A stretch of 64,000 bases of DNA from Muribaculaceae bacterium (GTDB taxonomy: Bacteria; Bacteroidota; Bacteroidia; Bacteroidales; Muribaculaceae). The notes beneath the pieces are model-generated. The model had not been told where the DNA came from. It was given only the letters and a program-made list of their open reading frames with translations, and ran no database searches. The first letter of the stretch is position 1. Every line of letters starts with the position of its first letter. The DNA lies in NCBI GenBank assembly GCA_017621845.1, contig JAGASI010000005.1, positions 47,102 to 111,101 of the forward strand, read 5' to 3'. Below, in pieces: positions 16,922 through 27,147 of the stretch. The translations under genes were made by a program, and so were the position numbers.

Positions 16922-17377
16922 TTATTCGGTCTTGGGTTCTGATGATTTACCAAGGTCGGCTTTATAGACGTCCATCAGAGGGGTCTCGGTGATAGAAGCA
17001 ATTTCATAGTCGGCCATTGTGCCTTTCATCCCGTCGACAAAGTTGTCATGGGCGCGTTTGAAGTCGGCGGCCTGAACAAGAATCTGGGAGATGGATTTTT
17101 TTTCGGCTCCGGTCTTCTCGTCGATGGTAATGAAGGCAACTTTGACAAGGTACCAGCGGTCACCGGTCTCGTCCCAGAATATTTCAGAAATCTTGGTGCG
17201 TTTTACAGCCGAGACTGTAAACTCACCCGAGATGAATGGTGTCTGTTCCTCGGTGATGCGGGCCTCGGCCTCGGTGAACGACAGGGCGTCAACCAGATAG
17301 GGCTCGTTGACTTTTTTAATGGAGCCATCCTCCATCGTTTTATCGTAGCGTACTTTACATTCAAACCAGTTTGCCAT
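16922..17377 (-). CDS. DUF4494 protein
   Basis: A 151-residue cytoplasmic protein of the Bacteroidota-specific DUF4494 family, recognisable from MANWFECKVRYDKT at the start and from VSAVKRTKISEIFWDE and DRWYLVKVAFITIDE in the middle. No signal peptide or membrane segment. The family is often found next to yggS, as here, but its role is unknown. It is first in the minus-strand run with yggS and the transporter. Confidence 0.9.
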   Translation of the reverse strand: MANWFECKVRYDKTMEDGSIKKVNEPYLVDALSFTEAEARITEEQTPFISGEFTVSAVKRTKISEIFWDETGDRWYLVKVAFITIDEKTGAEKKSISQILVQAADFKRAHDNFVDGMKGTMADYEIASITETPLMDVYKADLGKSSEPKTE

Positions 17378-17430
17378 TTTTTCTTTTTTGTCTTAAACTT
17401 GTGTGTTATTTATATTTAGGTATAGAATAT

Positions 17431-17631
17431 CTAAGAGTGTGTTTGGATTTAAAACATTTTTAATTTTGGAGTATGAAAGAATTACATTCCAAATTAATCT
17501 TGAGGTCTATTTCGGTGCTTTTTACAAGGTTTATCAGTCACGATGCCCGCATCGCTCCATCTTCACTTTGTAAAAATCCCTCGAAAAATCCTCTCAATCT
17601 TAATTTGGTTTAAATTCAAACACACTCTAAG
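17431..17631. repeat. ~200-bp palindromic MITE-like element
   Basis: The terminal inverted repeats are 17431-17453 and 17609-17631 (CTAAGAGTGTGTTTGGATTT type, 23 bp, one mismatch). Inside, 17489-17504 mirrors 17593-17608 (CCAAATTAATCTTGAG against its near complement), and the two arms continue imperfectly inward to a symmetrical centre CGATGCCCGCATCG at 17541-17554. The whole element is thus one imperfect hairpin. No ORF. It lies between the DUF4494 promoter region and hpt. A non-autonomous mobile element or a dispersed intergenic repeat is the best reading; no clear target-site duplication is seen. Confidence 0.65.
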
Positions 17632-17838
17632 AGAGTCCTGCAAATTTACAATTTTTTGTTTTAACATCGGGTAGGGTCGGGCCAAAATTTATTGTATGGT
17701 TGGGATGTATTATCGGGCGTATTATTGGGGGTTGTCGGGACGTTGAATGGCAAGAATGTGAGCTGATGGTGAATGAAAGGACCGATAATATCAATGATGA
17801 TTTTTTTGTGAAAAAATAGGAGGACATGGGTCATGGGT

Positions 17839-17870
17839 GTTGGGAAATTGGTAAAAAATCTTTAACTTTG
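17839..17870 (+). promoter_or_regulatory. Promoter of hpt
   Basis: GTTG at 17839-17842, 20-bp spacer, TAACTTTG at 17863-17870, about 30 bp before the ATG. Confidence 0.65.
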
Positions 17871-17899
17871 CCAAAATTTTACAATTTCACGATAGAACG

Positions 17900-18436
17900 A
17901 TGAATGAAGTGACGTATAACGGCATGACCTTTGTGCCATATATCACCAATGAGAAAATCAATGCCCGCATTTCAGAGCTGGGTAAAGCCATTACGCGCGA
18001 TTATGCCGACAAGAAGCCCGTGTTCATCTGTGTGTTGAACGGGGCTTTTCCTTTTGCCGGAGGTTTGTTCATGAACTATGAGGGCGATGCTGAGATTGAC
18101 TTCATACGCCTCAAGAGTTATGAGGGCACCCAATCGACCGGCGTTGTAAAAGAGGTGCTGGGTTTGCAGCGCGATATTGCGGGTCGAGACATTATCATTG
18201 TCGAGGATATTGTTGACACGGGGCACACTATTTCCAATCTGATTAAAGGCCTCGAAAAGCAGAATCCGGCCTCAATCAAGGTTGCTACTCTATTGTTTAA
18301 GCCCGAGGCCCTTGTTGAGAATGTTACTCCAGACTATGTGGGCTTTGAGATTCCCAAGAAATTTATCATAGGCTTTGGTCTTGACTTGGATGACTTGGCT
18401 CGTAATCTCAATGATATCTATGTCCTCAAGGACTAA
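17900..18436 (+). CDS. hpt: Hypoxanthine phosphoribosyltransferase
   Basis: A purine-salvage enzyme that makes IMP (and often GMP) from hypoxanthine (guanine) and PRPP. It has 178 residues, the normal length for a type I phosphoribosyltransferase. The PRPP loop [13 protein letters not shown] is intact, with the preceding flexible-loop region [12 protein letters not shown] and [10 protein letters not shown]. The C-terminal [16 protein letters not shown] supplies the base-binding Phe/Asp. It is followed by adk, also nucleotide metabolism, but a hairpin (18449-18510) lies between them. Confidence 0.95.
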   Translation: MNEVTYNGMTFVPYITNEKINARISELGKAITRDYADKKPVFICVLNGAFPFAGGLFMNYEGDAEIDFIRLKSYEGTQSTGVVKEVLGLQRDIAGRDIIIVEDIVDTGHTISNLIKGLEKQNPASIKVATLLFKPEALVENVTPDYVGFEIPKKFIIGFGLDLDDLARNLNDIYVLKD

Positions 18437-18448
18437 GTAATAAAAGTG

Positions 18449-18510
18449 CACCACGGTTGGCTGATGTCGGCACGGGTCAAGTGTCGAGGTGTTGACGTGT
18501 GCCTGTGGTG
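18449..18510. terminator. Hairpin between hpt and adk
   Basis: CACCACGG pairs with CCTGTGGTG at the base and GGCAC/GTGCC plus GTCAA/TTGAC above. No good T tract follows, so it may only partly separate hpt from adk. Confidence 0.45.
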
Positions 18511-18544
18511 TGATACAAAATAATTATAGGTAAAAATAGGAACA

Positions 18545-19123
18545 ATGTTTAATCTTGTAATTTTTGGTGCTCCCGGATCGGGCAAAGGTACCCAAAGTGA
18601 ACGATTGATAGAAAAGTACAACCTTCACCATATATCGACTGGTGAAGTCTTGCGTGATCATATATCACGTGGTACTGAATTAGGAAAAATCGCCGACCTC
18701 TATATATCCAAGGGTCAACTTATTCCCGATGAATTGATGGTCAAAGTGTTGGCGCATGAACTTGACAATAATCCCGAAAAGACCGCCAATGGGGTGATTT
18801 TTGATGGATTTCCCCGTACCATACCTCAGGCCAAGGCTTTAAAGGAAATGCTTGCTGAACGAGGAACCAAGGTACATGCTGTGGTGGGGCTTGAAGTCCC
18901 GGAGGAGCATCTTGTCGACCGTATGTTGAAACGTGGTCAGGTTGAAGGCCGTGCCGATGATAACCTCGAGACTATCAAGAAGCGTCTTGATGTATATCAC
19001 AATCAGACCAGCCCGCTTAAGGAGTATTATCTTGAAGAAGGCAAGTATCATGCTATCGATGGTGGCTCGACCGTAGAGACGGTATTTGATAATATTGTCA
19101 AGTCGCTTGACTCGATACGATAA
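18545..19123 (+). CDS. adk: Adenylate kinase
   Basis: Interconverts ATP + AMP and 2 ADP. It has 192 residues, the short form without the zinc/LID insertion. The P-loop GAPGSGKGTQ is at residues 8-17, followed by HISTGEVLRDHI, FDGFPRTIPQAKAL and the short-LID GRADDN segment with the catalytic Arg residues. The start is fixed by MFNLVIFGAPG. Confidence 0.98.
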   Translation: MFNLVIFGAPGSGKGTQSERLIEKYNLHHISTGEVLRDHISRGTELGKIADLYISKGQLIPDELMVKVLAHELDNNPEKTANGVIFDGFPRTIPQAKALKEMLAERGTKVHAVVGLEVPEEHLVDRMLKRGQVEGRADDNLETIKKRLDVYHNQTSPLKEYYLEEGKYHAIDGGSTVETVFDNIVKSLDSIR

Positions 19124-19251
19124 TATGTGATATGTATATAGTGTAAGGTTATGGCCCGTGAGGGTAGGACCTTGCAACTTTAATTCTTTTTGTCTCAGGA
19201 TGTAAAAACACCTGTAGAGACATAGTTGTTTTAACCTTGAATGTATTTACC

Positions 19252-20952
19252 ATGGTAGACCCGATGTTACAGATTGATCTGATAAAGATATATGAGCGGT
19301 CATTTAGAGAAAACTTTGAGCTTCCGGCGCTTACAGATTATGCGAGACCTGAAGACAGCAAGACCTATGGCGATCTGGCACGAGATATAGCCAAGCTCCA
19401 TCTCATGTATCAGGAGTTGGGAGTCAATCCCGGCGACAAAATAGCGCTGTTGGGAAAGAACTGTTCGTCGTGGGCCACTGTATTTATTGCTACGGTGACT
19501 TATGGCGCAGTGATAGTGCCCGTATTGCATGAGTTCAGTGCTGATGATGCCCGCAATATCATTAACCATTCAGATGCCGTACTGTTGTTTGTCAGTACCA
19601 ATCTGTATGCTCCGCTTGACTATAAGCGTATGCCGTCGCTTAAGGCAGCATTGTCGCTGGAGACGTTTTCGTTGCTTGGAAGCCGTGATGAGTCGGGTGA
19701 CGAGAAAAGTGAGTCGGGAGAAGTGGCATCGATTGTCAATTCGCTTGAATCGGTGATGGATGAGCGCTATGCCGGTGGATTTAGTGCCGATGATATTAAT
19801 TATGCCTCATATCCCGATGATCACACAGCCGAGATTAATTATACCTCAGGCACCACGGGTAACTCCAAGGGAGTAGTTCTGAGTCTTGGTAATCTCGGGG
19901 GGAATGTAGTGTTCGGGATAGAGTCCCGGTTGCATTATCGAGGCTCGAGGGTGTTGAATTTCTTGCCTTTGGCCCATGCTTATGGGTGTGCTTTTGATAT
20001 GTTGGTGCCGTTGGCCGTAGGGTCCCATATTACGTTTTTGGACCGGCAGCCAACACCCAAGGTGTTGGTCAAGGCATTTGCCGAAGTCAAGCCGGCGTTG
20101 GTATTGTGTGTGCCTCTGGTGTTGGAGAAAATATATAAGCGGATAATTCTCCCGGCTCTCAATCGCCGGGCTGTCAAGGTACTTAGAGCAATACCGCTGT
20201 TTAAAAAGATAGTGTATCGCCGCGTGTGCCGACAATTGACTGAAACGTTTGGTGGAGAATTTGAAGAAGTGATAGTTGGAGGCGCGGCATTAAGTGCCGA
20301 AGTCGAGCGCTTCCTTAAAGATATAGGATTTAGATTTACGGTGGGTTATGGTATGACCGAGTGTGCGCCGTTGATTAGTTATACGCCCTGGAGGGAATTT
20401 CAGTTAGGTTCGTCAGGACGTATTTTGCCGGGAATCATGGAAGTAAAAATCCTTGAGGACGAGACACGAGAAGGTGTGGGCGAAATCATGGTGCGAGGCG
20501 TAAATGTCATGAAAGGATATTATAAGCGACCCGACCTCAGTGAAGAAATCCTTGAATCTGACGGATGGCTGCATACCGGAGATATGGGCTCACTCGGTGA
20601 AGATGGCAAGACAATCTTTATCAAGGGGCGTTATAAGACCATGATACTCGGGCCCTCGGGTCAGAATATCTATCCCGAGTCTATTGAAGACCGTCTGAAC
20701 AGTCACCCGTATATCGCTGAAAGTATCGTTGTGGAGCGTGGTGGTCGTCTCAACGCTATTGTTGTTCCTGATGCCGATGCGCTTAAGGAGAACGGAGTGC
20801 ATGAGGATTTACACCATCTTACTGTGCAAAATGCGGTCAAAGAGGTTAATAAGAGAATGGGCGCCTATGAGCGTATAGCCAATGTTGAGATGCGCGACGA
20901 GCCATTTGAGAAAACTCCCAAGAAGTCTATTAAGCGATATTTATATAGATAG
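19252..20952 (+). CDS. AMP-dependent long-chain acyl-CoA ligase
   Basis: An ANL-superfamily enzyme of ~566 residues that activates a fatty acid as acyl-AMP and then acyl-CoA. The P-loop YTSGTTGNSKGVVLS, the A5 motif TVGYGMTECAPLISY, and the A7/A8 region DGWLHTGDMG with IKGRYKTMILGPSGQNIYPE are all intact; the catalytic Lys sits near the C-terminus in EKTPKKSIKRY. No transmembrane segment. I chose the ATG at 19252 (MVDPMLQ) over the TTG at 19237. It is followed after 63 bp by the amidase gene and probably forms a unit with it. Confidence 0.93.
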   Translation: MVDPMLQIDLIKIYERSFRENFELPALTDYARPEDSKTYGDLARDIAKLHLMYQELGVNPGDKIALLGKNCSSWATVFIATVTYGAVIVPVLHEFSADDARNIINHSDAVLLFVSTNLYAPLDYKRMPSLKAALSLETFSLLGSRDESGDEKSESGEVASIVNSLESVMDERYAGGFSADDINYASYPDDHTAEINYTSGTTGNSKGVVLSLGNLGGNVVFGIESRLHYRGSRVLNFLPLAHAYGCAFDMLVPLAVGSHITFLDRQPTPKVLVKAFAEVKPALVLCVPLVLEKIYKRIILPALNRRAVKVLRAIPLFKKIVYRRVCRQLTETFGGEFEEVIVGGAALSAEVERFLKDIGFRFTVGYGMTECAPLISYTPWREFQLGSSGRILPGIMEVKILEDETREGVGEIMVRGVNVMKGYYKRPDLSEEILESDGWLHTGDMGSLGEDGKTIFIKGRYKTMILGPSGQNIYPESIEDRLNSHPYIAESIVVERGGRLNAIVVPDADALKENGVHEDLHHLTVQNAVKEVNKRMGAYERIANVEMRDEPFEKTPKKSIKRYLYR

Positions 20953-21015
20953 AATGAGCCAGCACATAGGACATTGGTCTGTATGGTGTCTGTAAATATT
21001 AAAAACATTAATATT

Positions 21016-22470
21016 ATGAAATTATTCCATGTATTTGCTGTGGTGGCTCTTGTTACAGCCATTCCGAGTAAAGCCGAGTCGCCCCGGCTCAAGATTTATA
21101 CCCGGCCGGCTGATACGGTGTACACTGCAGAGGTAAATGTTGTAGCAGTTACAGAACCTGAAGCCAAGGCATACATTAATGGAGAGGATATGCATGTATT
21201 CCCTACCGGTAGCTTCGGTATGCCTGTTCAAGTTAAGCCGGGAGTAAATACAATCACTGTCAGGGTCGGTAAGGACGGTGAAACGACTCAAAAGACTTTT
21301 ACCGTTTTTCGGGCCGATGAGTCATCACGTCCTAAAAAAAATATTGAGGTCGATGAGTCCACCACGATGTTTGTCAATCCGTTCAGTGTCGAGACTCTGT
21401 CGGGTGCCTACCTTCAGTATGGCAATGGTGATGACCGCCTTGGCGGTTCAAAGATGGGCTTTATTGACGAGAATATAATATTGAAAGTCATCGGCCGTAA
21501 GGGTTCGCTCTATTGTGTACGCCTTGCTGCAGATCGGTTGGCCTATATACCCAAGGTTTATACGCGTCCGGTGGCAGACAATCCAGAGGTTGTCAACACC
21601 GGGTCATGGCAGATTAATAATATCGGGGATGCCGACCGTGTGACTATCTCATTACCTCGACGTCTTGCCTATCAGTATTTCACAGATATAGATCCCCAGA
21701 CAATATATATAGACTTGTTTGGAGCCACTGATAACAGCAACTGGATGACTCAGCGCACTCTTGATTTGGGTATTATCGACTATGTTGACTTCCGTCAGAT
21801 ATCAGACGATGTATATCGTGTTATTATACGACTTAAGGGTAAATATCAGTGGGGCTTTCATGTGGGATATGAAGGTAAAGTCCTGACAGTCGATGTGCGA
21901 CATGCCCCGCGTTCACTTAAACTTAAAGACCTCACTATAGGCCTCGATGCGGGACATGGAGGGAAGTACCCCGGTGCAATATCGCCTTCGGGCCTTAAAG
22001 AAAAAGACCTCAACCTTGATATAGTACTGAGACTTAAAGACTTGTTGGAAAAGCGAGGAGCCAAGGTTGTGCTGACTCGGGACTCGGACATCGGGCCGTC
22101 AATGGCCGAGCGTAAGAAGGTGTGGCGCGATGCCAAGGTTGACCTGGCGGTGTCGGTGCATAACAATAGCGGAGGGTCGCCGTTCTCGGCGCCGGGAACG
22201 GCTGTGCTGTACAAGCACTTGTTTGACCGTATGTTGGCCGAGTGTGTGGCACGTCGCCTGTTGCAGACCGGTGTTAACTTTTTTGGACTCGTTGGCAACT
22301 TCAACTTCTCGCTCAATGGACCTACAGAATTTCCTAATGTTCTTGTCGAGGGTTTATTCATGTCTTCACTTGAAGAAGAATCTCGTCTTGCCGACCCGTC
22401 TTACCGTCAGCTGATGGCCGAAAAAATCGTGGCCGCCATTACCGATTACCTTAATCAAGCATCAAAGTAA
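21016..22470 (+). CDS. Secreted N-acetylmuramoyl-L-alanine amidase
   Basis: An Amidase_3 (AmiC-like) cell-wall hydrolase that cleaves between MurNAc and the peptide stem. The ATG at 21016 yields a signal peptide (MKLFHVFAVVALVTAIPSKA); the longer reading from TTG 20974 would bury it. The N-terminal ~310 residues contain SH3-like and AMIN-like beta segments. The catalytic domain starts at LTIGLDAGHGG (first Zn His), then KEKDLNLDI (Glu ligand), AVSVHNNSGG (second His; the usual HxN is HNN) and NVLVEGLFMS (catalytic Glu). The enzyme would act in the periplasm during division or remodelling. Confidence 0.93.
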   Translation: MKLFHVFAVVALVTAIPSKAESPRLKIYTRPADTVYTAEVNVVAVTEPEAKAYINGEDMHVFPTGSFGMPVQVKPGVNTITVRVGKDGETTQKTFTVFRADESSRPKKNIEVDESTTMFVNPFSVETLSGAYLQYGNGDDRLGGSKMGFIDENIILKVIGRKGSLYCVRLAADRLAYIPKVYTRPVADNPEVVNTGSWQINNIGDADRVTISLPRRLAYQYFTDIDPQTIYIDLFGATDNSNWMTQRTLDLGIIDYVDFRQISDDVYRVIIRLKGKYQWGFHVGYEGKVLTVDVRHAPRSLKLKDLTIGLDAGHGGKYPGAISPSGLKEKDLNLDIVLRLKDLLEKRGAKVVLTRDSDIGPSMAERKKVWRDAKVDLAVSVHNNSGGSPFSAPGTAVLYKHLFDRMLAECVARRLLQTGVNFFGLVGNFNFSLNGPTEFPNVLVEGLFMSSLEEESRLADPSYRQLMAEKIVAAITDYLNQASK

Positions 22471-22491
22471 AAATAAATAAGAACTGTATTT

Positions 22492-22641
22492 ATGGATTGG
22501 GATGATTTTGAAGAATATGACCTGATGGTCAATGACGAGCCCAATGGAGACCCATTGCCACGGAGAAGCAGTGGCGGTGGTTGTGGAGGGCTCATGGTTA
22601 TTCTACTTGCGGTTCTATTGGCGATTGTCGTTTTTAGTTGA
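22492..22641 (+). CDS. 49-residue single-pass membrane protein
   Basis: A short ORF beginning 21 bp after the amidase stop. The N-terminus is acidic (MDWDDFEEYDLMVNDEPNG), followed by RRSSGGGCGG and then one C-terminal transmembrane helix (LMVILLAVLLAIVVFS). The composition, a clean ATG, a stop before a perfect 17-bp terminator hairpin and the tight spacing make it a likely real small protein cotranscribed with the amidase. Its position suggests a cell-envelope role, but no family is recognised. Confidence 0.65.
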   Translation: MDWDDFEEYDLMVNDEPNGDPLPRRSSGGGCGGLMVILLAVLLAIVVFS

Positions 22642-22660
22642 CAATGTGCCCAGAAATAAG

Positions 22661-22700
22661 TCAAGGGTCGCTATTGCGATATTGCAGTAGCGACCCTTGA
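22661..22700. terminator. Terminator between convergent genes
   Basis: TCAAGGGTCGCTATTGC pairs with GCAGTAGCGACCCTTGA (one mismatch) on a 6-base loop, between the small membrane gene and the convergent secreted protein gene. Confidence 0.7.
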
Positions 22701-22744
22701 CGGGTTATGAGGTATAGGAACGTAATTTTAAATTGATTGAGGAA

Positions 22745-24424
22745 TTACTTAACCAGGACTTTGCTGGCTGTGGTACCCTGGCGACGGATTAGGAGTTGAC
22801 CTTTGACGGGGTTATCAACACGCTGACCTTGGAGGTTGAAGAATTCAACAGGTGCATCAGCGATATCGTCGGCGAGGATGTCATTGACACCTTCAGATTC
22901 GGGAAGAACAACCTTGAAGCTTCCAGTGTCACTTGTGTTGGCATAGTACCAGGATCCATCGTTGTATTTTGTTTCACGTACAAGCAGAGTCTTTTGGGGG
23001 AATGTGATAACACCATCCTTAAGAGTACCCCAATGTCCGGCGTCAACGTCATCTTCAGTTTTGCCCGAGCTTGAAAGAGTGAGGTAGGCTAATGAAGATA
23101 CACACATCGCGCCATCGCCCATTTCAAATCCGATAGGAGACTCTTCAATATAAACCTTGTCGGGGTTGGCGGCATTGATGTAGATATAGTGTTTGTGTGT
23201 GCCGGTATGCTCGTTATAAGAAGCGTAAGCATAGGGTGTGGCATAGGGGTTGACAAGGCGGTAGTAGCCCGGGGTACCCTTTGACTTCTCGATAGAGACC
23301 AAGTGGGTCTTGCAGTCAATATCAGTATAAAGAGAGGCGATTATGTCATCGGTGTAGGTCGCTTGTCCATCTACAGCTTCCCATTGGTCGGCTTCGTCCT
23401 TAACGACATAGAATATGGCGCGTGCACCTTCTTTAAAATTGCCGTCGGCATCAAGTGTTGCTACCAGGAAAGTATATAAGCTACTTTTTTCAGAACTCAA
23501 GTCAAGGGTGATAACATTTTTATCAGCGGTAAATTCCTGACCGTTTTGGGCAATATATTGTAGATTGGCATCTGAGGCGGGGAAGTTACCGGCAGCTGCA
23601 AAAGTTTTATATGAGGCGACATCAGCACCAAGTGTCATGGTGAAAGTGAATTTGTTATCATCGGTACATGACTCGTTGTCAATAGCTACAGAATAGTCCT
23701 TGGCTGTCGCACCCGGCAAGACAATCTTAAATTGTCCATCGGTGTTGGCTTTATAATAACCGTTAGCTCCACTTCCCAAGAAGCCGAGCATATTGGTATA
23801 ACTAACGCCCTCGTCAACCATTGATACCGGATAAGTGAGAACGCCCTCGTTATATATGCCTAAGCCGTTGGTATAAACTTGAGCAATCTGGGAAAGAGTG
23901 TAATCAGGATAAAGGCCACCGACTTGAGTTGTCACACCAACAACTTTGCTTTGATAAATTACACCGGTAGTGTAATCGTCAAGATAGAAAGCGTTGCCCT
24001 CAACTACAACATAAATAGGTGTTGCTTGAGAAGCATCGTATGTAAGGCCGGTGGGCAGAGTATAATTTTTATAAGGTTCTACAATGCGGTAGGCGCCGGC
24101 AGTAGTAGTGCTTTTTTCTACTTTTACATCAAGGGATACGGCGGGTAGTCCGAACAATGAAGATAATACCGGGTCAACATATTTACCGTCTCCAAATTCT
24201 ACCCAAGTGTCATTTTCAAGTATTTTCATGACTGACGCCTGGAGCTTTCCTTTATATGTAAGTTCGGCTTTATCGATTTTGGAAACTTTCCCCGAAATGG
24301 AGTGTGGCGCGGCATCATAGATAGGAGATGTCGCCAGTTCCAATTTACCTGCACTGTGGGTAGGGAGAGCCATGGCAGTTGTGGCTGTGACAACTGCGAC
24401 AAGGGTTGCGTAAAATTTTTTCAT
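22745..24424 (-). CDS. Large secreted protein with internal repeats and a T9SS-like C-terminal tail
   Basis: A 559-residue secreted protein of unknown function. The ATG at 24424 gives the signal peptide MKKFYATLVAVVTATTAMA. Two related beta-rich units are visible: TWVEFGDGKYVDPVLSSLF...VKVEKS...GAYRIVEPY near the N-terminus and a second with YTDDIIASLY...VSIEKS..TPGYYRLVNPY about 240 residues later. The last ~35 residues, starting FFNLQGQRVDNPVKGQ and ending in ASKVLVK, resemble the short C-terminal tail shared by the other large secreted proteins in this window. Most likely surface-exposed. Upstream lies a 515-bp gene-free gap before groES. Confidence 0.8.
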   Translation of the reverse strand: MKKFYATLVAVVTATTAMALPTHSAGKLELATSPIYDAAPHSISGKVSKIDKAELTYKGKLQASVMKILENDTWVEFGDGKYVDPVLSSLFGLPAVSLDVKVEKSTTTAGAYRIVEPYKNYTLPTGLTYDASQATPIYVVVEGNAFYLDDYTTGVIYQSKVVGVTTQVGGLYPDYTLSQIAQVYTNGLGIYNEGVLTYPVSMVDEGVSYTNMLGFLGSGANGYYKANTDGQFKIVLPGATAKDYSVAIDNESCTDDNKFTFTMTLGADVASYKTFAAAGNFPASDANLQYIAQNGQEFTADKNVITLDLSSEKSSLYTFLVATLDADGNFKEGARAIFYVVKDEADQWEAVDGQATYTDDIIASLYTDIDCKTHLVSIEKSKGTPGYYRLVNPYATPYAYASYNEHTGTHKHYIYINAANPDKVYIEESPIGFEMGDGAMCVSSLAYLTLSSSGKTEDDVDAGHWGTLKDGVITFPQKTLLVRETKYNDGSWYYANTSDTGSFKVVLPESEGVNDILADDIADAPVEFFNLQGQRVDNPVKGQLLIRRQGTTASKVLVK

Positions 24425-24784
24425 AAGCAATCTTTTTAAGTTGGATTAGAAATTGTAAAACAAAATACCTGCTATTGTAGCAAATGTGTCACTGTTATTG
24501 CGATGCGACAAAAGTAGGATAAATTTTTATAACTACAAACAAAAAAGTAAAAATTCTCAAAAAAAATAAATCAAAATGTAAAACAAATATGGGTAAAAAG
24601 CGTGATTTTGGGGCAGTGGTAGGCATTGAGGGATAGTGCTAAAAGTAACCGTGAACAGTGATTGACTGGATAATCTGATAAATGTTTTAGGTGATGTCGG
24701 CCTGAGGGAAGGTAAAGAGAACTCGGTCGTAGATTAAACATGAAAGATGTTGGCAACAAAGTTGTCCCAAATAATGTTTAATGA

Positions 24785-24862
24785 GTGATGGCACATACGT
24801 CATGCTGACAGGTCGGGACTGACAATATGGCAGTCATGGCGCGTTGGCACAATATGTGCTGT
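24785..24862. promoter_or_regulatory. Possible dyad operators upstream of groES
   Basis: Three degenerate dyads lie 80-150 bp before groES: TGGCACATACGTCATGC, GACTG-ACAATATGG-CAGTC (24817-24835, the 9-bp spacing of CIRCE elements but a different sequence) and GGCACAATATGTGCT. The classical CIRCE TTAGCACTC/GAGTGCTAA is absent. They could be heat-shock regulator sites; this is inference only. The rest of the 515-bp gap shows nothing else clear. Confidence 0.3.
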
Positions 24863-24939
24863 AATTAATAGTGAAAGGCGGCTATGACGGTCGTCTATAA
24901 TATGACAATTATATAATAACTTAATAAAACACTACAATC

Positions 24940-25212
24940 ATGAATGTTAAACCACTGGCCGATCGCGTAATCATACGCCCCACAGCGGCCGAAGAAGTAA
25001 CTGTTTCAGGTATCATCATTCCCGATTCTGCTAAGGAAAAACCACTCAAAGGCACGGTAGTAGCAGCAGGCCCCGGCACTAAAGACGAGGCTATGGAACT
25101 TAAAGAAGGAGATGTAGTGCTCTATGGCAAATATGCCGGCACAGAAGTTGAGCTTGATGGCGAGAAATTGCTGATCATGCGTCAAAACGAGGTTCTTGCT
25201 ATCCTCGGATAA
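24940..25212 (+). CDS. groES: Co-chaperonin GroES
   Basis: The 10-kDa lid of the GroEL chaperonin, 90 residues. NVKPLADRVIIRP at the start, the mobile-loop region SGIIIPDSAKEKPLKG and GDVVLYGKYAGTEVELDG are standard. It is 41 bp upstream of groEL in the usual operon. Confidence 0.98.
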   Translation: MNVKPLADRVIIRPTAAEEVTVSGIIIPDSAKEKPLKGTVVAAGPGTKDEAMELKEGDVVLYGKYAGTEVELDGEKLLIMRQNEVLAILG

Positions 25213-25226
25213 TACTTTTAACTTAA

Positions 25227-26888
<1,662 letters not shown>

Positions 26889-26922
26889 TCTTCCCTTCCG
26901 CCTCATAAGACTTGAACTATAA

Positions 26923-26962
26923 GAAATGCACGCCTATGACATGATTTTCAGGCGTGCATTTC
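26923..26962. terminator. Terminator after groEL
   Basis: GAAATGCACGCCT pairs with AGGCGTGCATTTC across ATGACATGATTTTC. Confidence 0.7.
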
Positions 26963-27035
26963 TATACACTTACTCACCTATACTTGAAATCTTCTGATTA
27001 TTTATTGATTTTTGGTGGAAAATAACAGGTCGGAG

Positions 27036-27067
27036 GTTGATTATGTGGGGGAAAAAACTTACTTTTG
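27036..27067 (+). promoter_or_regulatory. Promoter of the OmpA/TPR lipoprotein gene
   Basis: GTTG at 27036-27039, 20-bp spacer, TACTTTTG at 27060-27067, giving a ~75-nt leader. Confidence 0.6.
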
Positions 27068-27147
27068 TGTTGTTAAAAAGACATTGGTCATTACTGACCC
27101 ATCATCACATTTAACTACATAACAACCCAAATAATATACAATCTATT

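Noticed and set aside
17627..17827. A 66-codon minus-strand ORF upstream of hpt
   Set aside because: Overlaps the end of the palindromic element, with no domain or conserved features.
24571..24759. A 62-codon minus-strand ORF in the gap before groES
   Set aside because: No start context, no domain or signal peptide, and AT-rich composition unlike the genes.
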